From contig DVFJ01000006.1 in the NCBI GenBank assembly GCA_018713325.1, positions 145,451 to 209,450 on the forward strand: DNA of 64,000 nt, written 5' to 3'. The translations under genes and the position numbers were made by a program. The DNA comes from Candidatus Onthenecus intestinigallinarum (GTDB lineage Bacteria; Bacillota; Clostridia; Christensenellales; Aristaeellaceae). Below, one piece after another: positions 35,288-43,368 of the stretch. The notes under the pieces were generated by a model. It had not been told where the DNA came from. It saw only the letters and a list, made by a program, of their open reading frames with translations, and ran no database searches. Position 1 is the stretch's first letter. Each line of letters opens with the position of its first letter.

Positions 35288-36259
35288 TCAGCGCATGGGC
35301 GCGCCCTGCGCAGCCTCGGGCTGATAGGCGGCCTCCATGACGCGGGTGAGTAGCACGGCCTGGTCGATGCCGAACTCCGGCAGGTCGACGCCGTCGTTGA
35401 CGGCCTTGACCCACTGGCGCACGGGCAGGTCGGGCTTTTCGGGCAGGTCGGCGATCTCCTTCCACTCGTTGCCGGTCGCCTCGCAGCAGGCCTGCAGGGT
35501 GTTGTGGACCATGAGCGCGCCCTTGGTGCCGCTGACCTCCAGCGTATAGGGATTGCTCTGGGAGACAAAGCCGGTCTCCGACACGCCGATCACGCCGCCG
35601 GGGAAGCGCAGCACGCTGACCGCGTTGTCCTCAACCGGGCGATGGGTGAAGCTCGTGAACGTGGACTGCACCGACTCGGGCTCGCCCAGCAGCCAGCACA
35701 GCGTGTACATCGGGTGCGCGCCCAGGTCGATCATCGCGCCGCCGCCGCACAGCGCGCGGTCATAGAAGTGCGGGGGCAGCCAGTCGGCGATGCTGCCATT
35801 GTGCACGTTGCGCACGCGGGCATAGGTGATCTGGCCCAGCTCGCCCGCGTCGACCAGCTCCTTGGCGCGCAGGATCGCGGGGTTGCACTTGTGGGGGAAG
35901 GAGATGACGAAGCGCGTGTGGTTGCGCAGCACGGCGTCCCGAATGCGCAGCGCGTCGACGGTTGTCAGGGCCAGCACCTTTTCGGTGAAGACGGCCTTGC
36001 CCGCGTCGCACGCGCGGATGATGACGTCCGGGTGCTGATCGGTCGAGGTGCAGATGGCCACGCCGCCGATCTGCGGATCGGCCAGCACGTCCTCGTAGCG
36101 CTCATAGGCGCGGCAGCCGAGCTCCTCGGCCCACTCGCTGCGGACCTGCGGATCCGCATCCCACACGCCGGCGACCTGGCAGCCGGGGGTGGCGGCCAGC
36201 TCCTGGGCATATCCCTTGGCATGCACGTGCCACTTGCTGATCATCGCTACCTTCAACAT
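35288..36259 (-). CDS. Gfo/Idh/MocA-family oxidoreductase (first of pair, downstream)
   Basis: This is a 323-residue NAD(P)-dependent sugar or polyol dehydrogenase homologue. The N-terminal Rossmann half (MLKVAMISKWHVHAKGYAQELA) lacks the usual GxGxxG glycine pattern: its loop reads SKWHVHA, as in a subset of the family. The conserved EKP motif is altered to EKV (FTEKVLALT). The C-terminal half has GGGAMIDLGAHPMYTLCWLLG with the catalytic-region His. Substrate unknown. It starts at ATG 36259 with AAGGAGCGGC upstream. It lies 17 bases after its partner, and both are divergent from an AraC regulator, which suggests inducible sugar catabolism. Confidence 0.85.
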   Translation of the reverse strand: MLKVAMISKWHVHAKGYAQELAATPGCQVAGVWDADPQVRSEWAEELGCRAYERYEDVLADPQIGGVAICTSTDQHPDVIIRACDAGKAVFTEKVLALTTVDALRIRDAVLRNHTRFVISFPHKCNPAILRAKELVDAGELGQITYARVRNVHNGSIADWLPPHFYDRALCGGGAMIDLGAHPMYTLCWLLGEPESVQSTFTSFTHRPVEDNAVSVLRFPGGVIGVSETGFVSQSNPYTLEVSGTKGALMVHNTLQACCEATGNEWKEIADLPEKPDLPVRQWVKAVNDGVDLPEFGIDQAVLLTRVMEAAYQPEAAQGAPMR

Positions 36260-36276
36260 GATCTTGCCGCTCCTTT

Positions 36277-37362
36277 TTACTTATTAAAGTACACGGGCTC
36301 GCCGGTGCGGGCGGAGGTGTAGATGGCCTCCAGAATCTCGGAGACGACGCAGGCCTGCTCGGGCAGCACGACGGGATCGGTGTCGTTCTCGATGGCGTCC
36401 ATCCAGCGGCGCTGCTCGGTGATGCCCGGGGTCTCCTTGACGCCGTCGTAGAACGCGACGCCGCCCGCGGCCATGTCCGGCTTGATCTCGACCAGGCGGT
36501 CAAACTCGGCCTTGTTGATCGACAGGCCGTTCTTGATCTGCGCGCCGGCCTTGGAGCCGCACAGCTGCACGCTGCCCTCCTGGATCGGCTCGATGGTGTT
36601 CAGCGCCCAGGTCGCGTCCAGCGTGATGGTGGCGCCGTCCTCCATGACGATGAAGCCGAACGCCGCGTCTTCCAACGTGTTGGCGCCCTCGGGCCAGCCG
36701 CCCCAGGGATTGCCGCACTCGGGATGCTCGACCTTCTTGTACTTCGTACCCACGACCATGCGCGGCTTGTAGTTGTTCATCAGGTAGAGCGTCAGGTCCA
36801 GCGAGTGCGTGCCAATGTCGATCAGCGGGCCGCCGCCCTGCTCGTACTCGTTGAGGAAGACGCCCCAGTTCGGCGTGCCGCGGCGGCGGATGGCCAGCGC
36901 CTTGGCGTAGTAGATGTCGCCCAGGTCGCCGCGCTCAATGACGCTCTTGAGGAAGCGGCTCTCGGGCTTGTGGCGGTGCTGGTAGCCGATGGTCAGCTTC
37001 TTGCCGGTCTCCTTGGCGGCCTGCACCATGCGGCGCGCGTCCTCGGCCGTCTTGGCCATGGGCTTTTCGCACATGACGTGCTTGCCCGCGTGCAGCGCGT
37101 CGATGGTCAGCTGCGCGTGCGAGCGGTTAGGCGTGAGCACGTGCACGACGTCGATGGTCGGGTCCTTGAGCAGCTCCTGGTAGTCCGTGTAGACCTTGGC
37201 GTCGGGCGTGCCGTACTCCTTGGCGGCCTTCTCGGCGCGCTCGGGGATCAGGTCGCAGAAGGCGACCATATCCGCGCGGTCGACCGCCTTGATGGAGGGC
37301 ATGTGCTTGCCGTTGGCGATGCCGCCGCAGCCGATGATGCCGATGCGAAGTCTCTTGGCCAT
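36277..37362 (-). CDS. Gfo/Idh/MocA-family oxidoreductase (second of pair, upstream)
   Basis: This is a 361-residue NAD(P)-dependent dehydrogenase. The dinucleotide motif GIIGCGGIANGKHMPSI, the EKPMAKTAEDAR motif with the active-site Lys, and GGGPLIDIGTHSLDLTLYLM are all intact. It is most like enzymes acting on inositols or hexose derivatives, but the substrate cannot be fixed. It starts at ATG 37362 with GGGAGG upstream; the frame is open further but through promoter sequence. It is the promoter-proximal gene of a two-gene operon divergent from the AraC-type regulator, which probably controls it. Confidence 0.9.
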   Translation of the reverse strand: MAKRLRIGIIGCGGIANGKHMPSIKAVDRADMVAFCDLIPERAEKAAKEYGTPDAKVYTDYQELLKDPTIDVVHVLTPNRSHAQLTIDALHAGKHVMCEKPMAKTAEDARRMVQAAKETGKKLTIGYQHRHKPESRFLKSVIERGDLGDIYYAKALAIRRRGTPNWGVFLNEYEQGGGPLIDIGTHSLDLTLYLMNNYKPRMVVGTKYKKVEHPECGNPWGGWPEGANTLEDAAFGFIVMEDGATITLDATWALNTIEPIQEGSVQLCGSKAGAQIKNGLSINKAEFDRLVEIKPDMAAGGVAFYDGVKETPGITEQRRWMDAIENDTDPVVLPEQACVVSEILEAIYTSARTGEPVYFNK

Positions 37363-37398
37363 GGAAAAAACCTCCCGAAAAAATTTTGATCTGCCTAC

Positions 37399-37431
37399 AG
37401 GATAGCACAATCGCGCGGCGTTTGATATAAT
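37399..37431. promoter_or_regulatory. Divergent promoter region between the dehydrogenases and the AraC gene
   Basis: For the AraC gene a perfect TATAAT lies at 37426-37431 without a good -35, as often at activator-dependent promoters. For the dehydrogenases a minus-strand TATCCT lies at 37404-37399. Its spacer overlaps the other promoter, so one bound regulator could control both. Confidence 0.45.
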
Positions 37432-37474
37432 AAGTTTGACGAGAAATATCACTTTTTTGCAGGCAGGCGATCCC

Positions 37475-38347
37475 ATGGACATCTACCACGAGACGAGAAA
37501 GCCCATCGAGAGCGAGCAGTACCTCTACGAATGCACGCTGCAGCAGCGCATGGGGCGGGCGACGGTGGCGCGCCCGCACATCCACGAGTGCTTCGAGGCG
37601 CTGTACTGCACGCAGGGCGGCTTTCACCTGCGCATCGGCGGGCGCCCGTTCGAGCTGCGTGTGGGCGACATGGCGCTGATCGACCCCATGGAAGCGCACC
37701 AGACGCAGGCCGCAGGCGTTGGCGAAAACGCCTACATCGTGCTCAAGTTCATGCCGCAAGTGCTCTACAGCGCGGAGCAGCCGTTGCACGAGATGGGCAC
37801 GCTGCTGCCGTACTTGCGCTTTGGCGACACGCACGAAAAGCTCTTTCCCGCGCAGGCTGTGCGCGAGGCGGGCATGGACGCGACGTTTTGGGAAATCTAT
37901 CGGGAATTTGCGCAGCGCGGCTACGGCTACGCGCTGGCGACGCGCGCTGGCATCGGCCGGCTGTTCGTGTGGGTGCTGCGCCGCTGGCATGAGCGCAACG
38001 CGGTCGAAGCGCTCAGCGAGACGTCCGTGAGGCTGCTGGAACGCGCGTTTGTCTTCATCGAGCGCAACTACGCGCAGGAGATCACCATGCGCGACGCGGC
38101 GCGCGCGTGCGACATGTCCTACACGGCGTTTTCACGCTTTTTCTCGCGCTATGCGCGCCAGGGATTCGCGCAGACGCTGTTGCAGGTGCGCCTCAAGAAG
38201 GCGATGTTTCTGCTGCTGACGACCGAGCTCTCGACGACCGAGATCGCCATGCAGACCGGCTTTTCGACGGCGAGCTACTTCATCCAGCGCTTCCGCGAGG
38301 TGAACGGCATGACGCCCGGGCGCTACCGGCGCGGCGTGACGCCGTGA
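37475..38347 (+). CDS. AraC-family transcriptional regulator with cupin sensor
   Basis: This is a 290-residue regulator. The N-terminal AraC-type cupin has HIHECFEALYCTQGGFHLRIGGRPFELRVGDMALIDP. The C-terminal double helix-turn-helix has EITMRDAARACDMSYTAFSRFFSRYARQGFAQTLLQVRLKKA. The second helix pair contains TEIAMQTGFSTASYFIQRFREVNGMTPGRYR, the AraC signature. The start is taken at ATG 37475; a TTG-initiated extension to 37436 would overlap the promoter. The ribosome binding site is weak. It is divergently placed from the two Gfo/Idh/MocA genes, which it probably regulates in response to a sugar. Confidence 0.9.
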   Translation: MDIYHETRKPIESEQYLYECTLQQRMGRATVARPHIHECFEALYCTQGGFHLRIGGRPFELRVGDMALIDPMEAHQTQAAGVGENAYIVLKFMPQVLYSAEQPLHEMGTLLPYLRFGDTHEKLFPAQAVREAGMDATFWEIYREFAQRGYGYALATRAGIGRLFVWVLRRWHERNAVEALSETSVRLLERAFVFIERNYAQEITMRDAARACDMSYTAFSRFFSRYARQGFAQTLLQVRLKKAMFLLLTTELSTTEIAMQTGFSTASYFIQRFREVNGMTPGRYRRGVTP

Positions 38348-38360
38348 GCGCAATAAAAGA

Positions 38361-38392
38361 GGACGCATCGGAAGATGCGTCCCTTGCATGGA
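38361..38392. terminator. Terminator shared by the AraC gene and the Suf/ZIP operon
   Basis: A perfect 9-bp stem, GGACGCATC (38361-38369) with GATGCGTCC (38374-38382), has loop GGAA. The minus-strand side continues TCTTTTATTG, a good T-run; the plus side has only CTTG. Confidence 0.75.
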
Positions 38393-38408
38393 ATCGGAAA
38401 GATTGGCC

Positions 38409-39206
38409 TCACGCGCCCAGCGCGACGTCCAGGATCATCATGATCACAAAGCCCGCCATCACGCCCAGCGTGCCGGCGTTGGAGTGTTCGCCCAGGTGCG
38501 CCTCGGGGATGAGCTCCTCGACGACGACGTACATCATCGCGCCGGCCGCAAACGAGAGCAGCCAGGGCATCAGCGGCTCGATGCCGCCGGCGGCCAGCAC
38601 CACCAGAATGCCGAAGATCGGCTCGACGACGCCGGACATCGCGCCCAGCAGAAACGCACGCCAGGCTGGAAGCCCCTCCTGTCGCAGCGGCAGGGAGATC
38701 GCCGCGCCCTCGGGGAAATTCTGCAGGCCGATGCCGAGGGCCAGCGCGAGCGCGCCCGCGTTCATCGCAACGCTGCCGCTGTGCTGCGCCGCGCGCGCAA
38801 ACGACAGGCCCACGGCCATGCCCTCGGGGATGTTGTGCAGCGTGACGGCCAGCACGAGCAGCGTCGTGCGCTGAAACGAAGAGGAGAGGCCCTCGGGCGT
38901 GTCGGACCCGGGGTGCAGGTGGGGGAGCAGGCAGTCCATCAGCATCAGAAAGCCGACGCCCAGCGCAAACCCGCCCGCGGCGGGCACGAGGCCGGATCCG
39001 CCCAGCGCCTGCGCCTCCTCTATGGCGGGGATGAGCAGCGACCAGACGGACGCCGCGATCATGATGCCCGCGGCCAGGCCCAGAAAGATGCGCTGCACGC
39101 CGGGGCGGATGCTGCCGCGGAACAGAAACACCAGCGCCGAGCCCAGCGCCGTCATCAGAAACGTGAACCCCGTGCCGGTCGCGGCCCAGGAAAGCGAAGC
39201 CAGCAT
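38409..39206 (-). CDS. ZIP-family metal transporter (GufA-like)
   Basis: This 265-residue, roughly eight-helix protein imports divalent metal (zinc, possibly iron or manganese). Metal-site motifs are TLHNIPEGMAVG in helix IV and LQNFPEGAAIS in helix V. EELIPEAH occurs near the C-terminus, and the HLHPGSDT loop supplies extra His residues. It starts at ATG 39206 with GGGAGGG upstream. It lies only 17 bases downstream of the SufB-like gene and ahead of the operon terminator. It is therefore probably cotranscribed with the Fe-S assembly genes, which hints at iron as a substrate. That link is inference. Confidence 0.9.
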   Translation of the reverse strand: MLASLSWAATGTGFTFLMTALGSALVFLFRGSIRPGVQRIFLGLAAGIMIAASVWSLLIPAIEEAQALGGSGLVPAAGGFALGVGFLMLMDCLLPHLHPGSDTPEGLSSSFQRTTLLVLAVTLHNIPEGMAVGLSFARAAQHSGSVAMNAGALALALGIGLQNFPEGAAISLPLRQEGLPAWRAFLLGAMSGVVEPIFGILVVLAAGGIEPLMPWLLSFAAGAMMYVVVEELIPEAHLGEHSNAGTLGVMAGFVIMMILDVALGA

Positions 39207-39223
39207 AACAGCCCTCCCTGCGG

Positions 39224-40141
39224 TTACTTCAGAAAGCCCGCGATGATCTTCTCCTCGGCCTCCTGCTCGGTCAGGCCGAGCGTGCGCAGCTTGAGGAGCT
39301 GCTCGCCCGCGATCTTGCCGATGGCCGCCTCGTGAATGAGCGCGGCGTCCGTATGGCCGGCCCACAGTTCCGGCGCGGCGTTGACCGTGCCGCTGCCCAC
39401 AAGGATGGCGTCACACTCGGAGTGACCGGTGCAGCGGTTGTTCCCGCGGATGACGGAGTGGTATTCCTGATGCGAGCGGCCCTTGGCCACGGAGCGGGAG
39501 ATCAGGTCGACGCCCGCGTCCTCGCCGTCGATGTCGACCTCGAATTCGGTCTTGGCCTGCTCGTCCCCGTCCGTGAGCAGGCGCTCGCGGATCAGCAGAC
39601 GGGCGCGCGCGGCCAGCTTGGCGCGCGTGGTGCGCACGGTGGAGTCCACGCCGCCGAGCTGGATGGTGTCCATCTCCAGCGTCGCGTCCTCCGCGAGGGT
39701 GATGTCCGTCACGGGATCGATGCGCTTGGCGCCCGTGCCGCTGCCGGTGCCCACGTGCTTTTCGCGGTATACGACGCGCGCGCCACGGTCGAGGAAGAAG
39801 CGGTGGATGCCGTTGTGGCGCGCCTCTTCCTCGCTGTCGGTGTGCACGCCGCAGCCGGCCGTCACGACCACGTCCGCGCCCTCGCCGATGTAAAAGTCGT
39901 TGTAGACCAGGTCGTCCACGTCGCCGTGCGTGACGCACGCGGGGATGTAGACGGTCTCGCCCTTCGTGCCGGGCAGCACGTGGATGACCAGGCCCGGCGC
40001 GTCCTTTTTGCTGTCGATCTTGATGTTCTGGCTCGACTGACGGCCGGCGCACGCGCCGTCCTCGCGGATGTTGAAGGCGCCGGTAAAGCCGCCCTTCCAG
40101 TCGGAGACGATGCCCAGCAGCATCTCGGTGATCTTGCTCAT
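39224..40141 (-). CDS. SufB/SufD-family Fe-S cluster assembly scaffold (minimal SufB-like)
   Basis: This 305-residue protein is much shorter than SufB (about 470), lacking the N-terminal region. It keeps the right-handed beta-helix core and the conserved C-terminal segments VVVTAGCGVHTDSEEEARHNGIHRFF, GRSHQEYHSVIRGNNRCTGHSECDAIL and AALIHEAAIGKIAGEQL. It forms a two-gene pair with an adjacent SufC ATPase and no SufD, SufS or SufU. This matches the minimal SufBC (SMS-type) systems of anaerobes. The start overlaps the SufC stop by four bases (ATGA). The ATP-driven complex is expected to assemble and pass on clusters in the cytoplasm. A cysteine desulfurase is encoded at 52.6 kb. Confidence 0.88.
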   Translation of the reverse strand: MSKITEMLLGIVSDWKGGFTGAFNIREDGACAGRQSSQNIKIDSKKDAPGLVIHVLPGTKGETVYIPACVTHGDVDDLVYNDFYIGEGADVVVTAGCGVHTDSEEEARHNGIHRFFLDRGARVVYREKHVGTGSGTGAKRIDPVTDITLAEDATLEMDTIQLGGVDSTVRTTRAKLAARARLLIRERLLTDGDEQAKTEFEVDIDGEDAGVDLISRSVAKGRSHQEYHSVIRGNNRCTGHSECDAILVGSGTVNAAPELWAGHTDAALIHEAAIGKIAGEQLLKLRTLGLTEQEAEEKIIAGFLK

Positions 40142-40866
40142 TTGCAGCCCACTCCTTCCATGACGGGGCAGCCCGCGAAGGACTCGCCGCTCAGCAGTTT
40201 GGGCAGCACGTCCTCGCGCGGCCCGCTGACGCGCACGCCGCCGTCGGCGATGACGATGATTTCATCGGCAATGTTCAGGATACGCTCCTGGTGCGAAATG
40301 ATGAGCAGCGAACCGGACAGCTTGCCGCGCAGCTCGCCGAACGCGTCGATCAGGCTGGAGAAGCTCCACAGGTCGATGCCGGCCTCCGGCTCGTCGAAGA
40401 TCGACAGCCGCGCGCCGCGCGCAAGCACGGTCGCGATCTCGATGCGCTTGATCTCGCCGCCGGACAGGCTGGCGTTGACCTCGCGGTCGATGTATTCGCG
40501 CGCGCACAGGCCCACCTTGGCCAGAAAGGCGCACGCCTCGTTCTCCTTCAGGCTGCCGCCCGCCGCCAGCTCCAGCAGCATGCGCACGGTGATGCCCTTG
40601 AACCGCACCGGCTGCTGGAATGCGTAGGCGATGCCCAGCCGCGCGCGCTGCGTGACGTCCAGGCCGGTGATGTCCTGCCCGTCCAGCCAGATGCTGCCGC
40701 CGGAGGGCGTCTCCAGGCCGGCGATGATCTTGGCGAGCGTCGTCTTGCCGCCGCCGTTGGGGCCCGTGACGACGATCAGCTTGCCGTCGGGCACGGTCAG
40801 GTCGATATGTCGAAGGATCTCGCCGCCGTCCGGCAGATCCCAGGAGATGCGCTTGAGCTCCAGCAT
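40138..40866 (-). CDS. SufC-like ABC-type Fe-S assembly ATPase
   Basis: This is a 242-residue cytoplasmic ABC ATPase. It has Walker A GPNGGGKT (35-42), the Q loop AFQQP, the signature LSGGE (134-138), Walker B LSIFDEP (154-160) and the H loop IISHQ. The absence of membrane partners and the overlap with a SufB-like gene show that it works in Fe-S assembly rather than transport. It starts at ATG 40866 with AAGGAAGG upstream; the open frame further 5' runs into the promoter. It is the first gene of the Suf-like operon, behind a sigma-A promoter and an IscR-like operator. Confidence 0.9.
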   Translation of the reverse strand: MLELKRISWDLPDGGEILRHIDLTVPDGKLIVVTGPNGGGKTTLAKIIAGLETPSGGSIWLDGQDITGLDVTQRARLGIAYAFQQPVRFKGITVRMLLELAAGGSLKENEACAFLAKVGLCAREYIDREVNASLSGGEIKRIEIATVLARGARLSIFDEPEAGIDLWSFSSLIDAFGELRGKLSGSLLIISHQERILNIADEIIVIADGGVRVSGPREDVLPKLLSGESFAGCPVMEGVGCK

Positions 40867-40936
40867 GGGCTTCCTTCCTTCCTGCGCCGCGCGGTCTGCG
40901 CCCCCTTGCGGGACGGCCTTCGCGGGTCGCCAGGAC

Positions 40937-40965
40937 AGTATAGCATACGCGGCGCGCATAGGCAA
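40937..40965 (-). promoter_or_regulatory. Sigma-A promoter of the minimal Suf operon
   Basis: On the minus strand TTGCCT (40965-40960) and TATACT (40942-40937) are 17 bp apart, with an extended TGC before the -10. The leader is about 65 nt. Confidence 0.8.
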
Positions 40966-40973
40966 GAACAATT

Positions 40974-40990
40974 CCGACTAAATTAGTCGA
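40974..40990. promoter_or_regulatory. IscR/Rrf2-type operator at the Suf promoter
   Basis: CCGACTAAATTAGTCGA (40974-40990) contains a perfect 7+1+7 palindrome and fits the E. coli IscR type-1 consensus core YYGACTRWWWYAGTCRR at every position. It lies 8 bp upstream of the -35. An Fe-S-sensing Rrf2-family regulator binding here would match Fe-S supply to demand. The regulator gene is not in the window. Confidence 0.75.
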
Positions 40991-41060
40991 TTTTCTCGAA
41001 AAGCGACATCCTGCGGCGCACGCAGTGACGAAAAAACCAAAACGGCGCAAGAAATGCCAC

Positions 41061-41089
41061 GCGGGGGCTGTACAGACCCCGCGCTTTTT
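41061..41089 (+). terminator. Orphan plus-strand terminator-like hairpin
   Basis: GCGGGG (41061-41066) pairs with CCCCGC (41077-41082) around GCTGTACAGA and is followed by GCTTTTTG. It lies 36 bases before the HAD ATG, and no plus-strand gene precedes it. It may end a short untranslated transcript starting near 40990-41040 or attenuate the HAD gene. Confidence 0.5.
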
Positions 41090-41124
41090 GCTAAACTGTG
41101 TGGAGAAAACGGAGGGAAGTCGGC

Positions 41125-41769
41125 ATGGGAAAGCGATACGAAGGCATCGTGTTCGATCTGGACGGCGTGATCTGCCACACGGACAAGTACCACTACCGGG
41201 CGTGGAAGGCGGTCGCGGACCGGATGGGCATCTACTTTGACGAGACGATCAACAACCGCCTGCGCGGCGTGTCGCGCATGGAGAGCCTCAAGATCATCCT
41301 GGAGCGCTACGACGGAACGCTCGCCGAGGGGGAGATGGAGGCGCTGGCCGCGGAGAAAAACGAGATCTACCGCAAGCTGCTGGCGGGCATGACGCCCGCG
41401 GACCTGTCCGACGAGGTCCGCCGGACGCTCGAGGGCCTGCGCGCGCGCGGCGTTCGCCTGGCGATCGGCTCCTCCTCGCGCAACGCGGGGCTGATCCTCT
41501 CGCGCATCGGGCTGGAGGATTTCTTCGACGCCGTGTCCGACGGCAACAACATCACGCATTCAAAGCCCGACCCGGAGGTCTTCCTCAAGGCGGCGCAGTT
41601 TCTGGGCCTGTCCCCGCGCGCATGCCTGGTCGTGGAGGATGCGAAGGCGGGCGTGGAGGCCGCCGCCGCAGGCGGATTTGACAGCGCGGCGATTGGGGAT
41701 GCTGCGCGACTGCACACGGCCACCTATGACCTGGAGAGATTCTCCGACCTGCTGTCGATCTGCAAATAA
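41125..41769 (+). CDS. HAD-superfamily phosphatase/beta-phosphoglucomutase-like
   Basis: This is a 214-residue cytoplasmic HAD hydrolase of subfamily I. Nucleophile Asp11 and acid/base Asp13 lie in VFDLDGVICHTDKYHYRAWK, whose THxxYHxxAWK-like cap sequence is typical of beta-phosphoglucomutase. Motif II is IGSSS, the Lys of motif III lies in HSKPDPEVF, and motif IV is VVEDAKAGVEAA. Substrate specificity (beta-glucose-1-phosphate or another sugar phosphate) is not certain. It starts at ATG 41125 with GGAGGGAAG upstream. It is followed after 43 bases by a DUF1846 gene on the same strand. Confidence 0.88.
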   Translation: MGKRYEGIVFDLDGVICHTDKYHYRAWKAVADRMGIYFDETINNRLRGVSRMESLKIILERYDGTLAEGEMEALAAEKNEIYRKLLAGMTPADLSDEVRRTLEGLRARGVRLAIGSSSRNAGLILSRIGLEDFFDAVSDGNNITHSKPDPEVFLKAAQFLGLSPRACLVVEDAKAGVEAAAAGGFDSAAIGDAARLHTATYDLERFSDLLSICK

Positions 41770-41812
41770 GGCGTCCTGGATGGAACGGGCACTGCCCGGA
41801 GGAGGAATCGAA

Positions 41813-43297
41813 TTGGCCAAGATCGGTTTTGACAACGACAAGTACATCGCCATGCAGTCCGAGCAGATTCGAAAGCGCATCTCGGAGTTTGGCGGCAAGC
41901 TGTACCTGGAGTTTGGCGGCAAGCTCTTTGACGACTTCCACGCCTCGCGCGTGCTGCCGGGCTTCAAGCCGGACAGCAAGATGAACATGCTGCTCAAGCT
42001 CAAGGATCAGGCGGAGATCGTCATCACGATCAGCGCCGCGGCGATCGACAGCAACAAGCGGCGCGGCGACCTGGGCATCACCTACGACGAGGACGTGATG
42101 CGCCTGATCGACGCCTTCCGCGAGATCGGGCTGTACGTGGGCAGCGTGGTCATCACGCAGTACAAGGGCCAGCGCACGGCCGACGCCTTCCGCAAGCGCC
42201 TGCGCGCGCAGGGCATCAAGGTCTTCCGCCATTACGTCATCGAAGGCTATCCCTCCAACGTGCCCGTCATCGTCAGCGAGCAGGGCTATGGAAGGAATGA
42301 CTACATCGAGACAGAGCGCTCGCTCATCGTCGTCACCGCGCCCGGCCCGGGCAGCGGCAAGATGGCGACGTGCCTGTCGCAGCTGTACCACGAGCACAAG
42401 CGCGGCGTGAAGGCGGGCTATGCCAAGTTCGAGACCTTCCCCATCTGGAACCTGCCGCTCAAGCACCCGGTCAACCTCGCCTACGAGGCCGCGACCGCAG
42501 ACCTGAACGACGTGAACATGATCGACCCGTTCCACCTGCAGGCCTATGGCAAGATCGCGGTCAACTACAACCGCGACGTCGAGATCTTCCCGGTGCTCAA
42601 CGCCATCTTTGAAAAGATCTACGGCCAGTCGCCCTACAAGTCGCCCACAGACATGGGCGTCAACATGGTGGGCAACTGCATCATTGACGACGAGGCCGTG
42701 TGCGAGGCGTCGCGCCAGGAGATCATCCGCCGCTACTACGAGGCGCTGTGCGCCCAGCGCCGGGGCACGGGCGAGGCGGACGCCGTCTACAAGATTGAAC
42801 TGCTGATGAACCAGGAGCACATCGACATCAAGGAGCGCGCCGTCGTGGCCGCCGCGTTGGGTGTGGCCAAGAAGACCGACGCGCCCGCCGTCGCGCTGCA
42901 GCTGCCGGATGGACGCATCGTCACCGGCAAGACGAAGGAGCTGCTCGGCGCGTCCTCCGCAATGCTGCTCAACGCGCTCAAGGCGCTCAGCGGCATCCCG
43001 GACAGCGTGCAGCTGATCAGCGCCGAGATCATCGAGCCCGTGCAGGCGCTCAAGGTCCGGTACTTTGGCAACCGCAACCCCCGCCTGCACATGGACGAAG
43101 TGCTCATCGCGCTGTCCATCTGCGCGGCCACCGACGAGCGCGCCGCCCGCGCGCTCTCGTGCCTGTCAATGCTCGAGGACTGCGAGGCGCACGCGTCGGT
43201 CATCCTCGCCAGCGTTGACGAGACGATCTTCCGCCGGCTCAAGGTCAACCTGACCAGCGAGCCCAACTACGAGACGAAGCGGTTGTACCATCGCTGA
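41813..43297 (+). CDS. DUF1846 (UPF0371) family protein
   Basis: This 494-residue protein matches the conserved DUF1846 family found in Firmicutes and Actinobacteria. Recognisable stretches are KIGFDNDKYIAMQSEQIRKR, FGGKLFDDFHASRVLPGF, TAPGPGSGKMATCLSQLYHE and SPTDMGVNMVGNCI. The GPGSGKMAT segment looks like a nucleotide-binding loop. No reaction is established for the family, as far as I know. It starts at TTG 41813 with GGAGGAAT upstream. It follows the beta-phosphoglucomutase-like HAD gene closely and ends at a strong terminator, so the two probably form an operon. That would hint at a sugar-phosphate or nucleotide-sugar role. Confidence 0.9.
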   Translation: MAKIGFDNDKYIAMQSEQIRKRISEFGGKLYLEFGGKLFDDFHASRVLPGFKPDSKMNMLLKLKDQAEIVITISAAAIDSNKRRGDLGITYDEDVMRLIDAFREIGLYVGSVVITQYKGQRTADAFRKRLRAQGIKVFRHYVIEGYPSNVPVIVSEQGYGRNDYIETERSLIVVTAPGPGSGKMATCLSQLYHEHKRGVKAGYAKFETFPIWNLPLKHPVNLAYEAATADLNDVNMIDPFHLQAYGKIAVNYNRDVEIFPVLNAIFEKIYGQSPYKSPTDMGVNMVGNCIIDDEAVCEASRQEIIRRYYEALCAQRRGTGEADAVYKIELLMNQEHIDIKERAVVAAALGVAKKTDAPAVALQLPDGRIVTGKTKELLGASSAMLLNALKALSGIPDSVQLISAEIIEPVQALKVRYFGNRNPRLHMDEVLIALSICAATDERAARALSCLSMLEDCEAHASVILASVDETIFRRLKVNLTSEPNYETKRLYHR

Positions 43298-43320
43298 CAG
43301 CGGTATCAGATGATACAAAG

Positions 43321-43355
43321 GCCGCCCCGGGAGTTGTCCCGGGGCGGCGCTTTCA
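43321..43355. terminator. Terminator after the DUF1846 gene (shared with apbE)
   Basis: A perfect 12-bp stem (GCCGCCCCGGGA at 43321-43332 with TCCCGGGGCGGC at 43337-43348, loop GTTG) is followed by GCTTTC. The minus-strand side reads CTTTG. Both convergent genes can use it. Confidence 0.8.
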
Positions 43356-43368
43356 ATATTTGACGTTT

